Source: Miscanthus floridulus (lineage: Eukaryota > Streptophyta > Magnoliopsida > Poales > Poaceae). From it: 64,000 nt of DNA. Positions 22,024 to 34,895 of this stretch are shown one piece after another. The DNA is taken from the NCBI RefSeq assembly GCF_019320115.1, contig NC_089585.1, positions 143,201,600 to 143,265,599 of the forward strand, in the 5' to 3' direction. The notes below the pieces were generated by a model, which saw only the letters and a list, made by a program, of their open reading frames with translations, did no database searches and was not told the DNA's origin. The position numbers and the translations under genes are program-made. Position 1 is the stretch's first letter. Each line of letters starts with the position of its first letter.

Positions 22024-23412
22024 ACAAGCCCTCGGTCCGCTATGAGGAGCCAGAACAGACCGATGATGCACCGCCTGCCCTATGCTCGGGGGCTAACCAA
22101 CCGGTGGCTCCATCTAACCCCAAAGTCATGTAGCTTGAGGAGGATCCAACAACAGAGCTCGACCCTCAGGACGATTAGAGGACGCCTTACCTTGACTACC
22201 TCCTTCGTGAGGCATTGTCGATGGACAAAACAGAGGCTTGGCGGCTCGTGCGTCGCACCAAGTCCTTTGTCCTTATTGAGGATGAGCTCTATAGGGGAAG
22301 CCACACCAGGATCCTACTGCGCTGCATCCCCATCGAACGATTGAAGCAGTTGTTGAGTGATATCCACGGTGGGGTCTATGGGCACCACGCTGCGCCTAGG
22401 ACCCTAGTCAAAAACACATTCCGACAAGGCTTCTAATGGCCGACTATAGTAGCCAATGGTGAACTGATTGTGCACACCTACGAAGGGTGTCAATAGTATG
22501 CTCGATAGACCCACCTGCTAGCTCAAGCACTCCAAACGATCCCCATCACATGGCCATTCACGGTCAGGGGGCTCAATCTGGTTAGACCTCTTAAGAGGGC
22601 GCCTAGGGGGTACACGCACTTGCTTGTTGTCGTAGACAAGTTTATAAAGTGGATAGAGGCTCGACCGATCTCCGAGATCAAATCCAAGTAATCCATGCTG
22701 TTCTTCCTTGATATTGTCCATCGCTTTGGAGTCCCAAACTCCATTATCATGGACAATGGCATGTAGTTCACCAGAAAGAAGTTCCTCCTATTCTGCGATG
22801 AATACCACATCCACATTGATTGTGCCACCACGGCGCACCCCAGCATGAACGGGCAGGTCAAGCATGTGAACGGCATGGTCCTACAAGGCCTCAAGCCTAA
22901 GATCTTCAATCGGTTGAACAAGTTTGGCAGATAATGGGTCACGAAGCTTCCCACTGGTGCTCTAGAGCCTAAGGATGACCCCTAGCTAGGCCACTGGCTA
23001 CACACCATTCTTCATATTCTATAGTTTTGAGGCTATCCTCCCAACTGACCTCGACTATAGAGCGCCAAGGGTCAAGGCATATGACAAATAGGGAGCCAAG
23101 GCATCCCTCAAGGACACCATGGACTAGCTAGATGAAGCACACGACATTGCCCTCCTCTGTTCAGTCAAGTTCCAGTAAGCGGTATGCCGGTACCACAGCC
23201 GTCGAGTGTGGGGTTAGGCCTTTAACGTCGGGGACCTGGTGCTCCGCCTCATCTAGAGCAAGAAGAACCGCCACAAGCTCTCTTCGCCATGGGAGGGACC
23301 ATACATTGTCATGGAGGTGCTTCGACCAAGCACCTACAAGCTTAGGACCATCAACGGCGAAGTCTTCATCAACGCCTGGAACATCGAACAGCTACGTAAC
23401 TTTTACCCTTAA
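22024..23412 (+). pseudogene. Gypsy integrase relic (zinc-binding domain, core, C-terminal part)
   Basis: The translation collinear with Tat-type pol runs from an RNase H-integrase linker through the integrase zinc domain (22215-22436, with MDKTEAWRLVRRTKSFVLI and HGGVYGHHAAPRTL) and the catalytic core (about 22550-22960, WPFTVRGLNLV ... VVVDKFIKW ... IIMDNG). It ends with the C-terminal WEGPYIVMEVLRPSTYKL-like region, finishing NFYP at 23409 and TAA. It is dead. In-frame stops occur at about 22434, 22686, 22762 and 22932. The first zinc-binding Cys reads Tyr (HTYEGCQ), and the position of the catalytic Glu reads Lys (NGQVKHVNGM). The two catalytic Asp residues remain. Confidence 0.82.
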
Positions 23413-23469
23413 ACCTACATATGCTTTCTCTTATCAGTTTTGCTATCAACTCCTCAATCTTTAGTGACA

Positions 23470-25960
23470 CCTGAACCAGCAATAGCAGGGGTCGGGCCTC
23501 ACTCAGGGGCTGATAAGAGCATATCTATCTGGTAGACATTCTCTATGTCTGACCCCTTCTCACGTTAAGACCTAGAAGCGAGAGCCGCGAAAACAAATGC
23601 TGAGTAAAACTAGTCAGACTGCAAGAAACCTATGCCCCAGTGGCTATGGTATTTTTGCGCACCAGCATGATTAGAGTTTTTTCCCGCATCCCAAGCTTTT
23701 TAAGCCTTAACTACAGAAAGAGTCGGAATGCATTTAAGAGTATATCCACCTGGCAAACATTCTCTATGCCTGACCCTCTCTCACGTTAAGATCTAGAAGC
23801 AAGGGTTGCGGATACGAACACTGAGTAAAACTGGTCGAACTGCAAGAAGTCTACGCCCCAACAGCTACGGTGTTTTTGCTCACCAGCATGATTAGAGTTT
23901 GTTCACCCGCACCCTGAGCTTTATAGCCTTAACAATGAAAAGGGTCAGAATGCATTAACCTTTTTATACAAAAAGTGGAGAAGGGCTAAAAATATGTTTG
24001 GCCATAACAAAATTTAAGAGCTTGTCCACTTATTACGAGTTTAGCGCCTAGCTTATCTGCCTAACTAATTTCTTAGGGGATAATCTCATCCCTTATCTTT
24101 ATAGGTAAGTCCTATGCCAGCAGGTTCACCCAAGTCAATCGGACATCTTGGGCTGCTGTCAAGAGACGGGTAAGGAGCAGTAGGATGCCCCATGCGAATT
24201 ATGCCCACTCCATCATGAACGATGGACCAGGATTCCACTCGAATGTATCTGATAAGAGCTCCCCAAACCCATCACTTGAGCCATCAAGGTAAGTCCTATG
24301 CCAGCAGGTCACCCAAGTCGATCGGATGGCTCGGGCCGCTGTCGAGAGATGGGTCACCCTTAATTTACGTACGTTTTCTCTTATTAGTTTCGCTATCGAC
24401 TCCTCGATCTTTAAGCGACGCCCGACCCTAGCAACGGTAAGGGGTCGGGCCTCACTCGGGGGCTAGTAAGAGTATATCTATTCGGTATACATTCTCTATG
24501 CCCGACCCTTTATCACGATAAAAATGTAAAGGCAAGGTTTGCGAAAACAAACACTGAGTAAAACTGGTCGGACCACAAGAAACCTATGGCCCAGCAGCTA
24601 CGGCGTTTTTGCTCACTAGCATGATCAGAGTTTTTTTCCCGCACCCCAAGCTTTAGCCTTCGCCTTCCCAGGAAGGGTTTAGAGGGGCCCATCGGTGGAA
24701 TCTCCATCGAGGAGAGGCCAGCGAGTCACCCAAGTCGATTGGATGACTCGAGCCACTGTCGAGAGATGGTTAAGGAGCAGTAGGATGCCCCATGCGGGTT
24801 ATGCCGACTTTGTCATGAATGACAGACCCGGATTCCACTCGGACATATCTGGTAAGAGCTCCTCGAACCCGTCACTCAAGCCATCAAGGTAACTTTACCA
24901 ACCCCCACTTTACTTTTCCAGTGCATGACCATTCATTCATCCATTCTCATACATCCAACCACCGCACATGCAATTATTCCATCACAATGCTTCGCGTCGC
25001 ATCACGAAGCGGTACTCGTCTCATTCAACATGAGCAATGACCGACCGGGGTTCGAAGGCTGGCCCACGAAGGGCTCGAGGCCACCTCGCGTTGAACAGAG
25101 CTAAGGAAGAAAATGTAGATGAGCCCCAGCAGCCTTTGCTCGACCCGCTCAGAAGCGGACAAGGTCATCTCGACCTTCTCATTCGATCCTAACCTTGAGC
25201 CATGGCCATAGAATCTCCATCGAGGGGAGGCCAGTGGGCCACCTGAGTTGGTCTCTGGAATGACTCAGGCATCTGCTGGGAGGTGGGTTAAGGAGCAGTG
25301 GAATGCCACATGAGGGCTCTACCGACCTTGTTACGAACGATGAACCCGGATTCCACTCGGACATGCCCGTTAGCGAGCTCACCAAGTGCGATACTCGAGC
25401 CATTGAGGCAAGTGATGTTAGCTCAACTCCTCTGGTTGCAGAAACCGCCGATGGGGTGACGATCACAAAGATGAGCCGACCCTCGACTGGACCCCCGCTA
25501 TGCACGGGGGCTCAAGGAAAGTTGGACTCGCAAGGAGACCGAATGCATGGTCATAAAACAATGGCTCAGATCCTAGGGAGGGGGTATGTATGAAAACTAA
25601 GAATAACGTTTCTAAAACAAGAGACGCTTTCTTCTACTAGTTTTGCTATCGTCTTCTCGATCTTTAGTGAAACCTGACCCCAGCAACGGCAAGGGGTTGG
25701 GTCTCACTCGGGGGCTGATTGATAAGGGCATATATATATAGCCTTTCTAAAATAGTCGCCATGCCCGACCCTTTCTCATGTTAAAAACCTAGAGGCAAGG
25801 GTGGCGAAAACGAACGCCGAGTAAAAATGGTCGAACTACAAGAAACCTACGCCCCAGCGGCTACGACACCCTTACTTACCAGCATGACTAGAGTTTTCTC
25901 GCCCACACCTCAAGCTCTATAGTCTTAACAAAAGGAAGGGTTGGAGTGCTTTAACCCATT
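23470..25960 (+). repeat. Degenerate tandem repeats between pol and the antisense ORF
   Basis: Two unit types alternate. Unit A (GGTCGGGCCTCACTC... then a 'ctgagtaaaactggtcg' and 'agcatgattagagtttt' part) begins near 23490, 24444 and 25694, with a partial copy near 23740. Unit B (GTCACCCAAGTCGATCGGAT... 'aaggagcagtaggatgcccc') begins near 24128, 24309, 24724 and 25237. Copies differ by substitutions and length. Non-coding repeat blocks at this position are usual in Tat-type elements. Confidence 0.75.
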
Positions 25961-26150
25961 TTTACACATAAAAAGGAGAAAGAACAAATTTGTTCAACCG
26001 AAACAAAAGAACAGACTTGTTCAACCGAAACTAAAGAACAGACTTGTTCAAACGAAATAAAAGGGATGGAACTTGTCTGCTTATTATATATACGTCGCCT
26101 AACCTATCTGACTAAACTAACCCCTAGGGGGATTGTAGAAAGGTCATGCG

Positions 26151-29100
26151 CTAGGGGGGCACCTCCTCCTCGATGACGTCCAGCTCGGCGTCGGTATAGA
26201 TGGGCATGAAGCCTTGGCTTATCATCGCCAGATCGATGTTCTTGTAATGAGAATGGGCGATCATGAATGATCGATGAACGCCAAAGCGAAGTGCGCCCCT
26301 CACCATATCACGTGCCCGGTCCATAATCCAGGTGGCGCAAACCATGACGGAGCTTGTCTCCTGCTCCGAGGCTAGTTTGAGCTCATCGTAGACTAGCTAG
26401 ACCACGATGTGCAGGCTGTCGTGTTCGTCGCTCTCCTTTTGGAGGGTGTCCTTCACCTCGCTGAGCTCTTTCTCTAGGCCATGGCTCTTCACCACCTCTA
26501 CCCCGAGCTTATCAATGAGACTTGCCCAAGTCATGTACTGACCGTGTCAGAAGGCTCACCATGGATTCTAGGGAGAAAGGACAACAAGAGAAACTAGAGA
26601 CTTACTGTTCACATCCGCCTGAAGCCTATGCACCTCATCATGCTGCCGAGTCACCTCGGCCTCCAGGCGCTGGACCTCCACTTGACGTTGCCCAACCTCC
26701 GTGGTGAGCCCAGTGGACACACCCTTGGCTGCAACCTTTAAGTCCCTCTCCCTCCGAAGCTCCTTCTTGAGGTGGTTGACCCACTGCTGAGCGTCGGTGT
26801 GCTCCTAGTGAGCCAGCTTAGTCCCCACGAGGAGCTCCTCTACGGTACGGAGCAAGTCATCCCACTCCTTCCGTAGCTGTTCAGCCTCCATGACATCTGT
26901 GCGTGCCTTCTTGATTAGGTCCACAAGCTTTTCCTCAGCCTCATGGGCGCCATCGTGAGCATCCTTCTCCCTGACTCAAAGGTTGGCCACCTCCGAAGTT
27001 GCAGGGGCAAGCTCAGCCACCTCCTGACGGGTGGCGGCAAGCTATGCGGCCAGCCCCTCACTCCACTGCATCTCCTTAGCAAGGAGCTAGGACTTCTCCT
27101 GGCTGTGAGCCATAAGGACCTACGAAGAAGACAAGACTTAGAGGCATAGAAACAGAACATAGGGGTCAGAAGCATGGTCGTATCATACCTAGCCAACCGG
27201 GGTGACAATGTCATGCATTGAGCCCAGCATGATGGTTAGGGCGCAAACCACGTCCCCAACCTCTGTGTGGATGCTCCCCCATTCCCTCTCCTCTGTCGCT
27301 TCATCAAGGGCAGCCACCCGGACTAGAGACTGAGATGTCCTCGCGCCGACCTCAAGCAGCGCCGACCTCTCTGGCGGTGGTAGCTCTTCTAGAGCGGCTC
27401 CTCTAGCGACAGAGGGGGCGGGTAATGCGGACACAGAGGCCTGCCATGTCACCACATCCGTGAAGGATGCCTTAGGTGCGCCCTGTTTCGCCTGCCCTGC
27501 CGTGGACACGGCCACCTGCATAGACGACGGCTCTAGCCATGCCTCCTCTACCTACGACGTTGAGGACACGATTGGCCGCACTGTGCCCACCACGGGCACC
27601 CTAGATGCGCCCTTCTTCGCCTGCTCTCCCATGGACGCAGCCATCGGCTGCGCCTCCCCGGTTGATGCCGTGGTCACCCCAACGTGACTCACATTCACCA
27701 CCAGTGTGGCACCAGCTGGCTCCTGGCATGTTTGCCAGAGGAGAATCTTCTTCGGAGCAAGCCACAGGAGAGTCCCACGCCCTCCGATGCTGCAAGGGAC
27801 ATGACGGTCAGATTGTGGCAAAAATCCGTTAATACAAAAGGATGAAGGAACTCTTGACTCACCTTGATGCCATCATATGAGGACATTTTGGGGCTGGCTT
27901 GCCCGACCCTGGCTGCTCCTCGTCAGCATGTTGCCGCTTCGAGCCCTCCCTCGACTCGGAGGGCTCAAACAAATCAAGATGGCCAGCCCTCGCCGACTCT
28001 GGAGGCATTGTCGAGGGCTCAGACGGAGTAGGGCGACCTATTTCTGTTGGCTTTGGGGCCACCGTCGAAGGCCCGGACAAGCCGAGGCAGCCTAGCTCCA
28101 CCGGTTCTAAGGCCACCGTCGAAGGTTCAAACACGGTGGGGCGGTTCGTTTCTGCCGACTCCGGGGGCGCGCCCTCCCCCTCCTGTGGCGAAGGCGGGTC
28201 CTCATCTCCGGCGGCCAGATCATCCCACAGGATGGGTGACATGGAGACGTCATCTTTATCTTCTTCTTCTTCCTCTTCTTCTTCTGACGAGCCTTGACGC
28301 CGCTTCCCTCGATGTAGCTTCGCTCGCTGCTTCGCCCGCTGTTTCTTCTCCTCATCGTCCTTCTTCTTCTTCCATTGTTCATCCATGGCACAGTTCATTA
28401 CCCACACGACCGTGTGCTCTGGTAGTGGCACGATGGAGTCCTTAAAGACTAACCCCGCCGGCAGCTCGACGAAGCCAGTGTCCGGCCGCATCATAGGATG
28501 CCTCGTGGTTAGGAACACGGCATTGGCCTCCCTCGTGGCCTCCTTCATGTGCTGCGTGACCTCACTATCTTAGAGTGGCCCCTAGGCGAGCGTCGTCCTA
28601 ACGAGCTACGCGCTGGGCGTCATCCCATACTGCGGGAGAACACGCGCCATTAGGGATGCCACCCTTCTCGCGTGATACCCCCCATGACATCGGCTCCATG
28701 GAGGTCATGGTTCTTCAGGAATGCGATGGCCTCGAGAAGATCACGCATCCTCTTCTAGTCCTTGACGGGTGGTCCCCATGGCCATGACTGCGGAACCTCC
28801 TCGATCAAACGCCCAGAGAAGATAGACAAGGGTGCGGTAGGGTTGTCCTTCAGATAGAACCAGTGCGAGTGCCACCCCTTGTTGGATCTAGAGAGCTGGC
28901 AGGGCATGTACTCAGTCGCCTGCTACCCCCAGAGGTGGATGCCCGCGCATCCCATCGACACCAGGGTCTCCCGGCCTCTCTCCTTCTTCTTCATCAAGGA
29001 GATGGAGAAGAAATATCTCCAGAGCTCTAAGTGGGGCTCGATCCCCAGATACCCCTCGCACATCATGATGAAGGCCGTGATGTGCTGGATTCCGTTGGGG

Positions 29101-29345
29101 TTCAAGTGCTGTAGCTCGATCTGATAATGGTGCAGTAGACCTTGGAAGAACAGGTGAGGAGGAACCGTGAGTCCGCGCTCATGGAAGAGCACGAAGGAGA
29201 CGATGTAGCCGTCGGGCGGCGCCGGCCTCTCCTTGCGGCCGGGCACAAGCCACTCCGCCGCATCGATCCTCTCGCGAAGAAGACCATGCTTGACGAGGCC
29301 CTCCATATGCGCATAGGTAACATTGGAGCGATGCCATGAATCCAT
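26151..29345 (-). pseudogene. Antisense ORF of the gypsy element ('putative gypsy type transposon' family), broken
   Basis: It is read on the minus strand, opposite to pol. The start at 29345 gives a first block (to 28923) with FHERGLTVPPHLFFQGLLHHY and NPNGIQHITAFIMMCEGYLGIEPH. That is the signature of the Pfam 'putative gypsy type transposon' (Transposase_28) family seen upstream of 3' LTRs in grass Tat elements. A second block (28548-27859) has a basic KKKK...KQRAKQRAK region, a long Glu/Asp run and Pro/Ser repeats of an 'ESAETNRPTVFEPSTVA' kind. Blocks at 27521-27189, 27214-26915 and 26345-26151 give alanine/leucine-rich coiled-coil text. Frame changes and stops separate the blocks, some of which could be introns. 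The role of this protein in the element is unknown. Confidence 0.68.
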
Positions 29346-29500
29346 GGAGGATGGAGGTGGCTACGGAGAAGCGAAGGTGGCGGTGGAGGAGCGGAGGCTA
29401 CAGATCTAGGGCTCCCGCGGCGGACTAGCAAGTACGGCAGATCCGAACTGCGACGGCGGAAAAACAGAGAAGGTAATGCTGCGGTTTTGGTGTGCAGAAA

Positions 29501-30720
29501 CGTGAAGTCACCAAGCTTTTGTGTACGTGATTCTTCTTCTTAGGAGGAAGATGACGGTAATTACGAAAATGCAAAAGAACGATATTTTAGGAATTAATTT
29601 TTTGGAAACCGTTGGAGATGATCTTATTTATTTCTCCCGATTCTTTTTTAGAAGATGGAAAACATCATGGTTTTAGAAAAAAAAATATTAGAAACGGTTG
29701 GAGATGCTCTAAGCTTAAAGTCTAGCCCTGTGTATGTATTAGCAATTAAAAGAAAAATAATAAAAATCTTAACGCACGTTATTTTGTTTGTTATATGACA
29801 AAAAAGGAAGAGAAAAAATAACACGTGAGGAAGATGGCCAGTCACGTTAGGTAGCCTAAAAGAGCACCGGTCCTTCTACGCCTTGCATTACTTTATCATA
29901 TTATGAATGAACAGCAGTGGAGGTGGAAATAAAATTAAGGCACGCAAAATAACATAATTCACACGTGAGGGACAGAAAATCCCCTAAATCCAAATAATGT
30001 ATGACAAAAAAAGGTGAAAAACTAAAATCTAAACATGTTTGTAAGAAATAATGGGAAAAAAAGATCATGTACATGTACTTTATCCTCTACTTTATATGGC
30101 CAAAAAGGAAAACCAAAAAGGAAAAACATAAAGTTAGGTTGTTTATGGGCAAAAAAGAAAAAAACATTAAGTTATGTTTAGATGGATCTGTAAAATAAAT
30201 TAATGCTACATTATTATTTAAATCATAATTATTTTATTCTTCATCCATACGAGGAGGGTGGACTGACACAACTATGCAAATAGGATAAGATAGGGGCAAC
30301 ACGAGCTGTTTTAAAAGGTGTCAAGTCAAGGTGCACCGATATATACAGCTGAGGCATCCTAGCGAACAAACGATTTAAACCTTATTCTACACGACCCGAT
30401 CAAATCGAACGACCACTTGCCCTCTACCTTTATTGTACACTGATAATCCAATTAAAATTTCCATTATATTTAAAATAGCTTTTAGAAACACGTGCGTGTA
30501 GCACGTTCATATTTGCGAGTATATAGTAACGTGCAAGTTACTGTTATACAAAAACTTCGAGTTATTAATTAGAACCGGGGATTAAGCCGGGGATCCACGC
30601 ATATACGTGTCAATCAAAATTAAATTCGCATAAAAACGACCGGCCGGGACGATCACACACGTACGTACGTCGTACGATTGCATTCTCATCGAAACTTGAC
30701 GTGACAAGCAACGTCTTTTG
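29501..30720. other. AT-rich intergenic DNA, nothing recognised
   Basis: Strongly A-rich with repeated 'ggcaaaaaagaaaaa' and 'ccaaaaaggaaaa' words (30095-30170). No ORF, TIR or LTR end could be supported. No gypsy 3' LTR is found here. Confidence 0.5.
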
Positions 30721-32242
30721 CGGCTATATATCTCTCTCGACTCTCACATATTAACCCAAACAAGCCGGACATGACTCCAAGAAGGAGACGCCGTCCACGT
30801 CGCCCGATTTTTTTTGGCCGTCCGATCCGCGATCGTGTGGCTCAGATCTCTTGAAGCTGATTCTCGTCCGGAGCAGCTTCCCGTCGTCCTCTCCACCTTA
30901 TTCGAATTCTTCGCGCTCTTATTTACCTTATACGGCTTCTTCTCAGAATCCAGCGAAACGAATATAATACCCAGCTTCGGATTTCCCTTCCCCAAACTTC
31001 TGCTTCGTCTTCCCCTTCCTCGCTCTCTCTCGTCCGCTCCCTCCCTCTCCCGATCCCCCTTCCTCGCTCTCTCTCGTCCGCTCCCTCCCTCTCCCGATCT
31101 CTCCCGACGCGCGGCCAGGGCGGCCACCGGCGGCAGCAGCGCGGCGAGGCTGCGGTCGCCCTCGTCCTCCTCCTCCACCTCCCCACGACGTGCCGCCCGG
31201 CCAAGTGCCGCTGGCTCGCCGCGTTGCCAGGCCGCGCTGCCGCTCCCCGGCCTCTGCCGCGGCACCGCGCGTAGCCGGCGGCGGTGGCTGTCCCCGCCCA
31301 CGGGGCAGCGTGACCGGGCCCTGCCGGTGGCTGCCCCCCGGCGCCGCATCCTCCTCTAGCCCGCGGCCGTTCGTGTGCTACAGGAAACCCTAGGTCGGGA
31401 GCTCCTAGCGCCGAACCCCGCGCCCGACTCCTCTCTCTCGCACGCCGAACCCGCCCCCGGCTCCTTTCTCTCCCTATGGCGTGTGCAGCTAGCTGAGGTC
31501 CTCATATGGCTGTATTTCGAATTTATGCCTGTTTTTTTTTAAGATGTACCTCGATTTGTTTCTTGCAGGTTCTGCGCGGCCGACTGAGGCGGCGGTGGAG
31601 GCAGACCGGCCATGCCCCAGCGCGGCGCGCGGGCCCCGCCGCGACAGGACGGCCGCCGGCAAGCTCAAACCCTAGGTTCCCTCTCTTTAACTCTCCTCTT
31701 GCATGATTTTTCGCTGCATGTGACATTTGGAGCTGGGAATCTTGGTCAAAGGAGACAAATGAGCAAGGCAAGGTCATTTTCAGCCTAGATCTATTGTTGT
31801 CTCCTTGTCTTACCAAGCTGCATGCTACTAACGATTGTTTTGCGTTCTGTAGGCTGTGGCCTGATCGGTTCTGTTGGATTTTGAGAGCGGGCAATTATTG
31901 TGCCATACATCTGAGCATGTGACCTTCTACCCTGTAGTCCTGGTGGTTTCTGGTTTAGTGTTTGCATTTTGGTCACCTTCAATGATGGATACACTTTTCT
32001 CTTCCTGCTACGTTTTACTTTGAGGGAATGGGGTACTGCAGTGATGATTATTGTAGTGTTTGATGCAATGATCATGGGCTATCTTTCCATAGTCTACATC
32101 TCCTCCTTCTTTTTCATAACTAATAAGGCTATGCTCATGGGCTATGATGATTCTTCCTTCGTTTTACATCTCTCTGCTATGTCCATAACTCAGGCAATGA
32201 TCATGGGCTGTAAAATTCTATTTTTTGGCCAGCTGTTCCGTG

Positions 32243-32472
32243 GTGATTAAAGCCACGGTGGTTGTTCCTGTTTTTTATGCATCTCTTCCTACCTGTTCGA
32301 ATTTGTGTTGTTTGGAGACACCAGTGAGGGGTAATTTTTATTGGCTATCGAGTCACATACTATTCTGTGGTAATTGAGGCGATGGTGGTTGTTCCTGTTT
32401 TTTTATGCATCTCTTCCTACCTGTTCAAATTTGTGTTGTTTGAAGACACCAGTGAGGGGTAATTTTTAGTGC
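32243..32472 (+). repeat. Tandem duplication, period about 127 bp
   Basis: The block containing GGTGGTTGTTCCTGTTTTTT and 'gacaccagtgaggggtaattttta' occurs twice, offset by about 127 bp, with a handful of substitutions. Non-coding. Confidence 0.8.
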
Positions 32473-34311
32473 CTATCCAGTATCTCTTAGTTATGAAATC
32501 GCAGCTTCTGATAACGCTGCCTGCTCATGATTGCCTTTCGTTTTCCGCTCATGCTTGCTTATGATCATTGTCTGTCATGTCGATACACACATTTGTGCAA
32601 TCTGAGCTTCTGTTATTTACTGCCTGTGAACTGATACATATATTCTTGGTCTTTCTAGCCTTATGATCCTTGCTTGTGATCGTCGCTTTCTGACGTCAAG
32701 TTATATGTTGTTGGCTCTGAGCACATGCCCTATTCCCAATGATTACATCAGTCAAGATTTTGGTTCTCCTGTTCCTTCGAATTTTCGATACATCTTAGTT
32801 ATTGCACTGGTGTTATGTGAACTCAAGTGGGGTGCATGCGTGCCTGAAGAAGAAGGACAGCAAAGGTCATTATTTTCTTGCTTTGGAAGTTCATCTAATC
32901 TTAAGTTTATTTCCAATCTGGTCTAATTTATTTATTCCTGTAAACCGCGTCAGCTTCTAGGGTAGAAGCACCATCCACGTCGCCCTAAATTGTCCCAGCC
33001 GTCCAATCTCCTCCACCGATGGCTCAGCTTGTCCCCGCCAGATTTTTTTGAAGCGGCTTCTGACCGGATTCTCTTCGAAGCGGCTGGCTTCTCCTCTGCT
33101 CTGTCTCGCTTCTCCGGCTGCCAAAAGGTGATAACACTCTGTTTAGTTCTGTTACTGCTCCTATATGCACCGATATGGCATTCTCTGTTTATATGTGCCC
33201 ATGGTTCGGTGTATGTGTTAAATTTATAGACGATACAAAGATATATTTTGACGAGGGCTTCATAGTACAGTGTGCATGCTACTAAAAAAACTCTCATTCT
33301 AGATGACAAAACAGGTACTTCATATCCTTGAAAGATTATTCTATGACTACCTTTAGTGCCTTGCGGCTAAACCAAAATCAGGTTCCAGCTTTTTGAAAAC
33401 AAGGTGGTGGTGGAGGTTTTCCCAGTAGCAAAGTGAAAATCCTTAAATGAAACGTGTATGACCTGGAATGTGACAAACTAAATAATTTTTCGCATTTTAT
33501 AGTTTGTACTAATACTGATTTCATATGATATGTGGTTTGATGTATGCCTTCCATCAGCTTTGTATATTAGTTAGCTGGTATACTTACTACTGCATTCTTC
33601 AAATTAAATGTAAGCTGCGTACTATTACACAAGGTTCGATCTGTTCCTGGATTTCAATTTTATAGCATAGAAAAGCTATGAGTTCCGAACGAACTAGGCC
33701 TGAATATTTTTCTCGTGTTTTGTGGGTGGCTGAGGGGTTTAGGCAGCAAAGAAGTAACTTCCATACATTGGTAACATCTACCTGATAATGTTTGTTCCTT
33801 TCTTGAGAAGATTCTAGGTTTTCTCTACTTATTAGTTTTTACCTTCTTAAGTCACACAGCTTGTCCCTTTGCAAATTATTATGGAGTTGGGTCACTTGCG
33901 GGACCGTCATATCTAGATCATAATATAATTTTCCTCCTGCTATTGTATTCCCTGTGGATGTGACCTGTACATGATCTATATCTGCAGAGTATCTCATTTA
34001 TCGGCTTTGTGGACATTGATTCTGTTTTTTTGGGGGGGTTCTTATTGTAGTGGTGGCTTTTTTTTACAAAAAAAAAAAAACTGAGCATACCGGTTTAGGG
34101 TTGAGCACTATTGCCTTTCAAACCTTACGGATTACATTTGTTACGTAACTAATAGGCCGTTGCCTAATTCAAAATTTTGTTGTACAGCCTGTAGCATGAT
34201 TTCTTTTATTAGTCTAAACTTCGCTCATGAAAGGCAACATTCAGGTGCTTTGTATTTCCTACTGTTTTTGTAGCCTGCTAATAACCACTTTGGTTGTTAA
34301 CCATCCTTCAA

Positions 34312-34895
34312 TCTGGCCACCATCACCATTCCTTCCTGCTGATCCATTTGTTCTCATGCCTATGATCAGATTCTTCGTACCCATGCTGATCTGCACTACC
34401 CAGCTATGATCAAGGTCTTGTGAGAGGCTCGACATTTTCCATCTGTTCTGATTCTGATGTCTTGATACTCCAAGACCTTGAACAAATGATGATTCATGTG
34501 TTTTTTAGGCCTCTAAAATTTTTAGAGCTTCCCTTTGCAATCTTCTTAGTCTATGATCTGGCCCTTTGTATTGATTTTACTTTGATTTTCGTCATTTTGT
34601 TTAAGAGAAATCGATAACTGGTTTCGATCTAGGCGCCATTATCGTTCCTTCCTACTGATCCATTTGTTGTTATGCCTATGATGTAATCGTTCGTACCCAT
34701 TTATGATCTACAATATAAGACAATGATCAAGATCTTGTGAGAGACTCGACATTTTTCATCTATTCTAATGTCTAGATACTCCAAGATCTTCATCACGCGA
34801 TGATTGATATATTTCTGAGGCCTCTAAATTTTTTAAAGGTTTCCTTTGCGATCTTCTTTGCCTATGATCTCGGGCCTTTGCCTTGCAGTCTTCTG
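34312..34895 (+). repeat. Tandem duplication, period about 316 bp
   Basis: The first copy is about 34312-34610 and the second about 34628-34895. Shared landmarks include CCTTCCTGCTGATCCATTTG, 'gatcaaggtcttgtgaga' and 'cctctaaaatttttag'. The copies are noticeably diverged, so the duplication is old. Confidence 0.75.

Larger units (their letters stand above)
15163..29500 (+). mobile_element. Degraded Tat-lineage Ty3/gypsy retrotransposon with nested insertions; 3' end missing
   Basis: Components in order are a 5' LTR (15163-18345, split by a solo LTR), a TTGGCGCGCCAGGTAGGGG primer-binding site, a short leader, a foreign Sirevirus block (about 18590-22023), an integrase relic (22024-23412), a repeat-rich spacer (23470-25960), and an antisense ORF (29345-26151). 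The leader-type primer site, the integrase wording and the antisense ORF between pol and the 3' LTR all match grass Tat/Retand/Grande-type elements. Gag, protease, RT and RNase H are absent, and no 3' LTR is seen after 29345, so the right boundary (about 29500) is only approximate. The 5-bp left flank ATATT cannot be paired. Confidence 0.78.

Noticed and set aside
30814..31359. 181-codon ORF
   Set aside because: It has no ATG start, the Ser/Arg/Pro-rich translation follows base composition, and the opposite strand is equally open.
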